From: Bradyrhizobium sp. 200
GTDB taxonomy: Bacteria; Pseudomonadota; Alphaproteobacteria; Rhizobiales; Xanthobacteraceae
Length of the DNA: 64,000 nucleotides
Assembly: GCF_023100945.1 (NCBI RefSeq)
Contig: NZ_CP064689.1
Span: 7,236,001 to 7,300,000 of the forward strand
Reading direction: 5' to 3'
The notes under the pieces are model-generated. The model saw only the letters and a program-made list of their open reading frames with translations, was not told the origin of the DNA and did not search any database. A program made the position numbers and the translations under genes. Positions 1 through 8,200 of the stretch are shown here, in pieces (positions within the stretch are counted from its first letter, which is position 1; every line of letters begins with the position of its first letter).

Positions 1-477
1 CGACATTGCTTTTGGATGATTGCTGGTGCAGCTCGTCAGACTCGCGTCCGAGCTCGTACTCTGCCATGACAAGCCGAAATCGTGCCCTCGGAGCTTAGTT
101 CACCCCGAAGGTAAGCGGAACCGCGACACAGATGCCAAAGCTAGCCGACTACGGCAATCGCTATATCTGTCCGACGGTCGTGGCGCTGGCCGAAAAGCGA
201 TGCGCAAGGTCGGCGGACACGTGCCCCCCTTCCGCGGCAAATCGACCGGACGCGGCCGGATGACTTGCGCCACGCGAATGCTGACTCATTTTCGCCGGGT
301 CGAGACGAGCTTTAGCATCTTACTTCAGCAAGGAGGTCGCCTCCCGAGTCTGCGGCGCGTTAGCCCTCCCATCCAATTGCGCGTGGCGTTCTGCTGGGTT
401 CACTTCTCTTCTCAAACATCTATTCGCGCGAACATGCGATAAGAGCAGTGCATTATCGGTGAATTTGCCGAGCCTTG
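1..477. other. left edge, no supported gene
   Basis: No reading frame here has a recognisable family, a good ribosome binding site or plausible composition. The stretch lies downstream of the minus-strand dioxygenase gene. I see no terminator hairpin, IS end or RNA gene that I would defend. Confidence 0.4.
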
Positions 478-1407
478 CTAGGCAACCTTCGTGGACGGGT
501 GCTTCGTCGTCTTGAGGCGCGTTACACTGCATCGACCGTCGACGCTGACGGGCGCGTCACCATCGATTGTGGCACGATGAACGACGCGATGCTGGTCACC
601 GTAATCGTTGACCGCATAATGCTGCGTTGCGCGGTTATCCCAGATCGCGACATCGCCTTCTTTCCAGCTCCAGCGTACGGTGTTTTCGGGTGCCGTGATA
701 TGAGACTGGAATAGATCAAACAGCTTCTGACCGTCGCGTTTTGGGATATCGATAAACCTTTGCACCAGATCGCCGAGCACCAGCGCGCGCTCGCTGGTCT
801 CGGGATGTACACGGACCACCGGGTGCTCCGTCTCATAGATCGTTTTGGTAAAGACCTCATCAAAATGCTTCTGGTCGATTTCGCGAACACGGCAGGTCCC
901 GGCGTAGTCAAAGGCGTTGCTGTGAACGGTCCAGAGTTCGTCGGCAAGCCGTTGGAGCGGCCGCGGCAGATCCAGATAGGCGGCCACAGCGTTCGACCAA
1001 ATCGTATCGCCACCGGACGATGGGACCACAATGGCTCGCAGCACCGCAAGTCTAGGATACGCCGCGAGAAAGGTTCCATCGGCGTGCCATACATCAGCCC
1101 GGCTACCTCCGCGCGCGGAATCAAGCTCGATGATCGAGGTCGTTCCATTGATCGTACCGAGTGTCGGATGCGGCACCAGCCTTCCCAAACAGGCAGCAAA
1201 ACGCTCCTGCTCCGCGTCATCAAGATGCCCCTGATCGCGGAAGAAGATCACCTTGTGTTCGAGCAGCAAGCTGTTGATCCCAGCGATGGTTTGGCTCGGT
1301 AAATCACCCGAGAGCTTGATATTTCTAATTTCAACACCGATGCGCGCTGCGCGCTTGACGACGTCGGTCAGTGGAATGACACTCTCGGTCGAAGCCGTTT
1401 GTTTCAT
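478..1407 (-). CDS. TauD/TfdA-family Fe(II)/2-oxoglutarate dioxygenase
   Basis: About 309 residues, a normal length for the TauD/TfdA family of non-heme iron oxygenases, which couple 2-oxoglutarate decarboxylation to hydroxylation of a small substrate such as taurine or an alkyl sulfate ester. The iron-binding facial triad is visible: H and D in WHADGTF near residue 110, and the distal H in the C-terminal HRVVHRATIDG segment, whose arginine is positioned to bind 2-oxoglutarate. The start at MKQTAST (1407) fits the family N-terminus better than an in-frame ATG 33 bases upstream. The gene precedes, on the same strand, no obvious sulfonate transporter, so the substrate cannot be assigned. Family is confident; calling it taurine dioxygenase would be a guess. 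Confidence 0.85.
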   Translation of the reverse strand: MKQTASTESVIPLTDVVKRAARIGVEIRNIKLSGDLPSQTIAGINSLLLEHKVIFFRDQGHLDDAEQERFAACLGRLVPHPTLGTINGTTSIIELDSARGGSRADVWHADGTFLAAYPRLAVLRAIVVPSSGGDTIWSNAVAAYLDLPRPLQRLADELWTVHSNAFDYAGTCRVREIDQKHFDEVFTKTIYETEHPVVRVHPETSERALVLGDLVQRFIDIPKRDGQKLFDLFQSHITAPENTVRWSWKEGDVAIWDNRATQHYAVNDYGDQHRVVHRATIDGDAPVSVDGRCSVTRLKTTKHPSTKVA

Positions 1408-1436
1408 TGCGAATTTTTCCAAGCTTTGCGGATTCT

Positions 1437-1766
1437 TCAAGCGGACAAGGGCGCGTGTGACTCGGTTTCGAAGGCGAGCATCGCGCTACGGGTACTCTCG
1501 AGCAAGCACCATGCCAGTCGGAAAACGGAGCTGTGAACGTCCGTCAGGTACAGGATCGGATTTGAGTCGAACAGTTTGCCAGGAACTCGATGCCACCTCC
1601 CACCCTCTTGCCAACGCCACCCGGGTCGGCGGCGAAAGGCATAGGGCACATAATCGACAAGAAATGTACCGCTCGGCACCCGAAGAGAAAGGCCATACGG
1701 TCCTCGTGCAACGTCGGGCAGCCAGCTGTGCGTGCTGTTCTCGTCCAGTATGCGCCCTCCGCTCAA
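1437..1766 (-). CDS. hypothetical protein, uncertain
   Basis: A 109-codon frame between the dioxygenase and pectate lyase genes, on their strand. The translation is moderately hydrophobic and aromatic-rich (for example LVDYVPYAF and LTDVHSSVF) and has no low-complexity signature. I do not recognise a family and see no strong ribosome binding site. It may be a remnant of a longer gene or a chance open frame. Confidence 0.25.
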   Translation of the reverse strand: MSGGRILDENSTHSWLPDVARGPYGLSLRVPSGTFLVDYVPYAFRRRPGWRWQEGGRWHRVPGKLFDSNPILYLTDVHSSVFRLAWCLLESTRSAMLAFETESHAPLSA

Positions 1767-1814
1767 CAGTTTGCGGACGTCGGCCAGTCTCGAGCCGCCT
1801 CTGCGAACGGGCCG

Positions 1815-3080
1815 TCACCGGCTCTCAAGGTGTCCGGGACCTGCCCTGGCCGTGATCACTGCCGAAACATCATCGGCTGGAAATGGAAGAGGAATAGATG
1901 ACCTTGGAAGAGCTCCAAACGATTGAACTACGGCTTCATCCAGGCGAAAGCCATTGATCCGCGGCACTGGGATCGCGATGTTCTCGATGCACCGACGTCC
2001 GAGCACGGCGAGGCAGATGTTCTGCACGGTCCGGCTGGGTTTGCCCAACAAGCCAAAGATATGTCCACTACCAGTCTTTATAGGTGTTTCAATGTTGTCA
2101 AAGTAGTTGCCCTCGATCAGTACTTGCACAGATGGTCCAGCATCCACTGCATGGAAGAATCCGCCGCTCTGTTGCGCATTCGTGTTGTGGAAGTAATTGT
2201 TAAGGAGATGAATAATAGCCTGCGCACCGTCAATGTGCGGCGCCCGCCCTGAGATCTCATGGAAATAGTTATTTGCGATGGTGATCGTCTGCGGGACACC
2301 AAGAAACAGGAGATTCCAATAGTGCTCCCCGTTACAATAGGAGGAATAGGTATCGCTGCCATCGAAGTCGTTCCAGGAAATCGTAATGTTCGTCGTAGGG
2401 CCAAAACCGCCGGCAATCATCTGCCGCCCGATATTATGAAATCGGTTGTGATCGATCCAAACCAGGTCGGCTCGTGCAATTGCAATAGCATCGCCGGCAA
2501 ATATCACGCCTTGATTGATATCACTGATGGTCAGGTTGCGAATAACGACGTTGCTGACCCCATTTAGGCGCAGCCCCTTCCCTTTGATTGTAGCGCTCGG
2601 GCCAACGCCGATCACCGTCTTGTTTGAGCCAATCTCCAGCGGGCGCTTGCCAGCCCTGTCGAAGCCGACCAATGTCTTCTCCTTGCCATCGCAATGCGCA
2701 TCGTTGCCATCCATAAGGAGAAGGGACTCACTTTTGTAAGGTGCCGAACAAGCACGGCCGTATTGGCAACCCTGCCCCTCGCCTTGCCCTTCCGTACCGG
2801 TAAAGTCTATGGTTCCGGCTACCTGGATCTCGCGCGGACTATTGTCATTGCAGTGCCCGTAGCTGTACGAACGACACAACTCATACTTCAGAGCTTTGGT
2901 TGATCTGACCTGAACTACCTCGCCTCCAAGGCCGCCCGTCGCTGCGGAGCCAAAGCCCTTGAGGGCTTCCGATCGCACATTGTTCGATCCGAGCACGGAA
3001 GAGACGCCGACGACGACAGCAAGTCCACCGAGCACGCGCAACGACCGCTTGATGTGCTTCATCGTTTCCTTCATAGGCAT
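1815..3080 (-). CDS. secreted pectate lyase (polysaccharide lyase family 1 type)
   Basis: A 421-residue protein starting at 3080 behind an AGAGAGAG stretch; in-frame ATGs at 3074 and 3062 are alternatives. The N-terminus is a signal peptide: basic KHIKR, then hydrophobic VLGGLAVVVGVSSVLG, with cleavage likely near residue 35-40. The body has the right-handed beta-helix pattern of pectate lyases, with repeated short strands (VIRNLTISDI, WIDHNRFHNI, TISWNDFDGS, TIANNYFHEISGRAPHI, LNNYFHNT, IEGNYFDNI) and the WIDH and SGRAPHI regions that contribute calcium and catalytic residues in family PL1. It would cleave polygalacturonate by beta-elimination outside the cell. In a nodulation island a role in loosening plant cell wall during infection is plausible but inferred. 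Confidence 0.85.
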   Translation of the reverse strand: MPMKETMKHIKRSLRVLGGLAVVVGVSSVLGSNNVRSEALKGFGSAATGGLGGEVVQVRSTKALKYELCRSYSYGHCNDNSPREIQVAGTIDFTGTEGQGEGQGCQYGRACSAPYKSESLLLMDGNDAHCDGKEKTLVGFDRAGKRPLEIGSNKTVIGVGPSATIKGKGLRLNGVSNVVIRNLTISDINQGVIFAGDAIAIARADLVWIDHNRFHNIGRQMIAGGFGPTTNITISWNDFDGSDTYSSYCNGEHYWNLLFLGVPQTITIANNYFHEISGRAPHIDGAQAIIHLLNNYFHNTNAQQSGGFFHAVDAGPSVQVLIEGNYFDNIETPIKTGSGHIFGLLGKPSRTVQNICLAVLGRRCIENIAIPVPRINGFRLDEAVVQSFGALPRSSIPLPFPADDVSAVITARAGPGHLESR

Positions 3081-4086
3081 GTGCTCTCTCTTACCCGGAA
3101 AATCCGCACGAGGACTTGAACTCTCGAACTCAATTGCTGAACTGGAATAGGCCATCAGCATGCGGCGTTAACGCCATAAGATCGTCCTCAATAAGGCAGG
3201 ATCGGAATATCGGAACCATGCTACGCAACAGCCGAAGTGTGCAGCCGCAGGCTCCGCACCAGCTGTGATGGATCTGGGTAGCCATTGAGCCAATCACGGC
3301 CGATGAAAGCAGCGCTCGATGCTTCGAGACCCCGTCAGAGGAATACTGTAGGGTGCAACACGTCTGGCCTGGGCGGATTGGCCGTCCCTCCTGACGTTTT
3401 GCTGGACCGGCGGGAGGCGCTCGAGCTCTTCGGCATTTTCGACCAGCACCAGAACGCGTGGTGCATGATAATTCGCATCCCGCGGGAAACAGATACGCGG
3501 CGCGGCTGGGATCCTCGTCTTCCTGGATTGCACGTCGGATGTCAGGCCCCTTCTTCTGCGATATAGATGGGCGAGATTGGGCCCGTATGTCGCGTGCCAG
3601 ACACATCACACGGACGGACGCCTCCTATCGACTTCACGACCGGCAATCATCACGCCGCCGGAATGGCTACGATTTCCTTGTTTTTGATATGTCCGTCCAG
3701 TGCCAGGGGCGGATCTAGCACAGCCAGTCACCGCCAACCTGCGACTCGCGGCGCGGCGAGCTGATGCGGCAAGGGCTCAGCCACAATTCTGGTCGTCCCA
3801 CTCATAGCCCTAAGGTGAAGCTGCTCATGTGCTGCAGTCATCGCCACGAAGAGCGGAATTCGTCTGCAAGCGGCGCATAGAAGGCAACGGCTGGCCAGCG
3901 TGCAAACGCACCCTCCGATCTGCACCTTCGACGCATCATAGGTTTACCGCCCCCAGGGGCCTAGCGCGCGCGGAGGAATGAAACTACCCACCAAAACTGA
4001 TTGTTTTTGTGATCCAGCATGAGGCGTACCCCAGTCCGAATCATGAGTCGCCCGGCTTTCCGTCGGGCTGCCGGGGAGCTCCGCCG
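3081..4086. other. intergenic, decayed; weak candidate tts box
   Basis: About 1 kb between the divergent pectate lyase and PaiB-like genes. Several frames are open but none reads as a known protein. On the minus strand at 3236-3268, about 160 bases upstream of the pectate lyase start, the sequence CAGCTGGTGCGGAGC resembles the 5' half of the TtsI-binding tts box (consensus near CAGCTTGTCGAAAGC, 10 of 15 matches); the 3' half is poor. Confidence 0.3.
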
Positions 4087-4713
4087 ATGTACACGCCGCC
4101 CTCCTTCCAAGTTGTCGATATCACCGACGTTCATCGGACGATGCGCGAGGCACGCTCGGCGACACTGATCACCGCTACTCACGAAGGGCTTGTTGGAACG
4201 ATGCTGCCCGTAGTACTCGACGAGAGCGAAGGCTCCATGGGCACGATTTACGCCCACGTGGCGCGTGCGAATCCGCAGTGGAAGCTGACACCGACTGGCG
4301 AGGCGATGGCCATTTTCGCTGGGGCGGAGGCCTATGTCAGGCCCTCCTGGTACGTGACCAAGCACGAGAGAGGCGAGGCCGTACCGACGTGGAACTATGT
4401 CGCTGTGCATGCCTACGGGCCGGTCGAATTCTTCGATGATGCCGATCGGCTGCGAAAGGTGGTCACGCGACTGACCGATGTGCATGAGCGCTCGGGCAAA
4501 GACCGCTGGGCGGTGTCTGACGCCCCTGCCGATTTCATCAAAACGGAGCTTAAGGGGATTGTCGGTCTGCGATTGCAAATTACACGGCTCAATGGCACGC
4601 GGAAGATGAGCCAGAACCGCAACGCGGCGGATCGCGCCGGTGTCATCGAGGGGCTATCGAAGAGCGACCGTGACGAAGACCGTCGTGTGGCTCACCTCAT
4701 TGCGAAAGGATGA
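4087..4713 (+). CDS. PaiB-like FMN-binding negative regulator family protein
   Basis: 208 residues, the usual length for the PaiB / FMN-binding negative transcriptional regulator family, a split-barrel flavin fold. The N-terminus MYTPPSF and the following ATLIT, GTIYAHVARANPQWK, VRPSWYVTKHERGEAVPTWNY and the tryptophan-bearing central region are typical of the family. The start at 4087 gives the canonical N-terminus; an upstream in-frame ATG at 4009 would add 26 atypical residues. B. subtilis PaiB is linked to protease and sporulation control, but most members have no known function, so a role as a flavin-binding oxidoreductase or regulator is open. It stands alone between unrelated genes. 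Confidence 0.85.
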   Translation: MYTPPSFQVVDITDVHRTMREARSATLITATHEGLVGTMLPVVLDESEGSMGTIYAHVARANPQWKLTPTGEAMAIFAGAEAYVRPSWYVTKHERGEAVPTWNYVAVHAYGPVEFFDDADRLRKVVTRLTDVHERSGKDRWAVSDAPADFIKTELKGIVGLRLQITRLNGTRKMSQNRNAADRAGVIEGLSKSDRDEDRRVAHLIAKG

Positions 4714-5203
4714 CGAACCCGAACGACGTATTGTGAACGACGCGGTATCACCGGATTTTCTCCATATCCTCGACTGCTCTCCTTCTGGACAGCGATGCGC
4801 CGGCGGCGGTCGGTTCCTGCTCGCGTCAGGTGCTTTTACAGAGCACAGAAAACCATACACGACGCCTCGCCTGTGCGTCACCCTATTGCGAGCGGCAGCA
4901 GCGGCGCGAGGCCCCGAGGCCAGTCCGGAGAAGAAGAGCGGTACACCGGTTGCAATCCGGGGGCTGCTTCGGGGCGCATGACAGGAATGCTCTGCATTGA
5001 GATCGGATTCAAGGGGGGCTGCGCCGGCTCCACTGTTGTCAAAGCAAACCAGTTTAGCACGGAATCTTGCGACTGGCGCTAACTGATCCGCCACACTGAA
5101 ACTCTGCGCAGCCACAAGCGAAGGTTGCATGCAATTAAAGTAAATCTCCGCATTGATATCGCCCTTCCGACTCAAACAAAGATGCTTTGGAAGGCGATTG
5201 CCG
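4714..5203. other. intergenic, nothing recognised
   Basis: 490 bases between the 3' ends of the convergent PaiB-like and kinase genes. The open frames on both strands are arginine/serine-rich translations typical of non-coding GC-rich DNA. I see no clear terminator hairpin. Confidence 0.4.
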
Positions 5204-8200
5204 TCATTCTCTCGAACACTGCGTATGCGCAGCCGGCATGCTGAACTGAAAGACGGCCCCGCGAGGATCATTGGCGCCCGCCCACATCCGGCCCCCGTGC
5301 GCCTCAATAATAGAATGGCAAATGGCCAGCCCCATGCCCATGCCTTCGGACTTGGTGGTGTAAAACGCCTCGAACACGCGGTCAGCACTGTTCGGATCGA
5401 GTCCTGGACCCGTATCCCGAAAAGTAACCAATACGTTATTCGAGCCATCTGTCCGCGCACTGATCAGTAACTCGCGGTCACCTTCGTTGATCTCGCTCAT
5501 GGCCTCGATGGCGTTCGTGATCAAATTGAGAAGCACCTGCCGGACCTGGACGCGATCTGCCCAGACAAGCGGCAACGCCTCAGGCCGTCGCGTTTGCACC
5601 CATACATCATTTTTTGCAAGTTCCGCGCGAACTAGGACCAGCACCTCTACGATCAATTCGTCAATTGCGAGAAGCTCCGTTTGCATAGGAGCCTTATTCA
5701 TAAGAGCGCGAATCCGACGGATCACGTTCCCTGCGCGCATACTGTCACGGATAATCAAACCGAAGGTCTGCCGAACTTCTTCCAGATTTGGCGGTTGAGC
5801 ACCGAGCCAATTTAGCCCCGCCCCCGCATTACTGCTGATGGCGGCAATCGGCTGGTTGACCTCATGGGCGATTGAGGCGGCCAGCTGTCCCATTGTCGTG
5901 AGCCGATTGGCGTGTGCCAGCCCCATCAGAGTCTCGCGATACCGTCGTTCGCTTTCACGGGCTTCCGCTTCCGTTCTCTTTCGCTCTGTCAGGTCGAGGA
6001 CGAAGCCAACACCTTGGTCGTCTCGCGCATCGAATACGGCGAGGCCAATTAACACCGGCACGCGGCTGCCATCCTTGCGGACATACTCTTTCTCGAACTG
6101 CTGAACAGCTCCGGTCCGTTTTGCTTCTGTTCCAGCATCCAGTGTGCGCTCGCGCCATTCTGGCGGTGTCAGGTCGAGACCGTTCACTCGCCCCGCGACG
6201 AGATCCTCTCGGTCGTATCCAACCATCGTGAGGAAGGTTTGATTTGCCTCGATGATCTCGCCTCCTTCGCGAATGATAAATATTCCGATGATGTTAGCGT
6301 CGAGTAAGCGCCGGATTTTCGACTCCCGTTGCTGAACTTCGCTGTACAACCGGCTATTTTCCAGCGCTGTTGCAGCTTGCGAGGCAAGCATTTTCAGCAC
6401 CGAGTTGCGGGCAGCCGAGAATATGCGCGCGGCGAGATTATTCTCCAGATAAAGTACGCCGATCAGCTTGCCCTGTGTGATCAGTGGCAGGCAAAGAATA
6501 GAACGCGCTTTGCGCTCGCGGATATACGGATCTTCCGCAAATGAAGGCTCGGCGGCAGCATCATCGAGAATGACGTTTTCGCGGACACGTAGGACGAAAT
6601 GCAGCACGGACTCGGGAAGCGCCCTCGGAGTTACGGGCTGTTCATTCACCTTTACAAGCAGCGCATCCGCTACCGTTGTGGCTTCCGCCTCGATCCGTGG
6701 CTCGCCTCCATGCAGCAGAATTAACAAACCTCGTTCGGCGCCGGCCTGCTCAATGGCAGTCCGCATAAGCGTGTCGATTAGTTTTTGAAGAACAATCTCG
6801 CCGGAAATCGCCTGCGACACTTTTGTCACCGTCGCGAGGTCAAGATGCTCAACCGGAGCTCCGATCCTCATTCCATTCACGGCAGGAGTGGTCTCCTCAC
6901 GGCTGAGATGGGGATTCAGCTCGTCGAGCTGACGCACTTTGCCATCTGCTCCCCAACGAAGGTAGCCGCGCCGCGCGTCCTGCAGGTAAACCCGGGAGAT
7001 TCTGTCAAAACCGCGCGCAGCATAAAAGCGCGCTGCAAGTTCGCAAGCGATTCCCTCGTGGTGGGCGAAACCGTTACGTGCTGCGGTCTGGATTGAGTGT
7101 TCATACAGTCGCATTGCGTCTGCATCCCGGTATTCCCGCCTTGCAATTTCAGCGCCGACCAAGGCAACCCGATTCTCAAAATTTTCGGGGCAATTCGTCG
7201 CCCATATCTGCAGCTGTCTGTAATGGGCATCAATGATATCCCGATGTTGCTGTTGTTCGCTTTCGCCTGGCTTGTCGCAATAACATGAGTGAGACAGCGC
7301 ACCATAGAAGTGAAACTCCGCGATCAAGGACTCTGTCGGCATGGTCCATAATTTGGGCACCGCCTTGGAGCGAGCATCAACAGCCGCAGCATAATCGCCG
7401 GCTAGAAATCGCGCCTGAAGTTTGCGGATCCAGTAGACGGTTTCGCTAGGTGACAGCTCCGGACTCCGAGCCAACGATCGCTCGACGTCTAGCTCGTCAA
7501 ATTGTTGGTCATCGAAGCAACCGAATGAGCGCGTGAGGCCGCGCATGCTTCTAATGATTGCGAGCTGAGCGGCTACGGCATCAGCAGCAAACTGAACCTT
7601 TCTATTCCGAATCGTAGCAAGGCTTTTCTCTATCTCGTTCTGCACCTCTTTCAGGGGATCTCCGGCCATCATCATATTTGAGGTTAGATGAAGCAAGCTG
7701 TACGCTTCATAGATGACATCGCCGCTGCTGACCGCAGCTGCGAGCGCTCGCCGGATCAAAACTCGGCCACCTCTTAGGGGCTTCGTCCACGGGATCACGT
7801 TGCATCCGAAGGCCAAATAGACGGGAGCCCGAAAACGGGAGAACTCACCGCGATCAACCAGGTCGCAAGCAAGACGACCAAATTTATCAGCTGCTTGGTA
7901 GTCACCGAAGCGCCCGGCCAAGATTCGGCCTAGCCATGCGTAATGGGCGCAAGAAGCATCAGTGTTGCCGTATTCGAGGCTGATGATGACAGCTCTGCAG
8001 ATGACCAAAGCGGATAAATTGGCGTCCGTGAAACCTGCGGGCGGAAGAATCCGCGTCAAGACGGCAAGCGTGGCAAGCGAGGTCTGATCTGTCATTCCAG
8101 GCAAACTAGCAAGATCCTCGATTGCGTCGGGCAGCTGTGACCACATCCGCCGATATTCGGCTAATGTTTCCTGGTCCGTCGGATGCTGCGACCACTCGAT

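Noticed and set aside
4654..5460. 268-codon minus-strand frame overlapping the end of the kinase gene
   Set aside because: Overlaps the histidine kinase 3' end in another frame and has Arg/Ser-rich non-coding composition.
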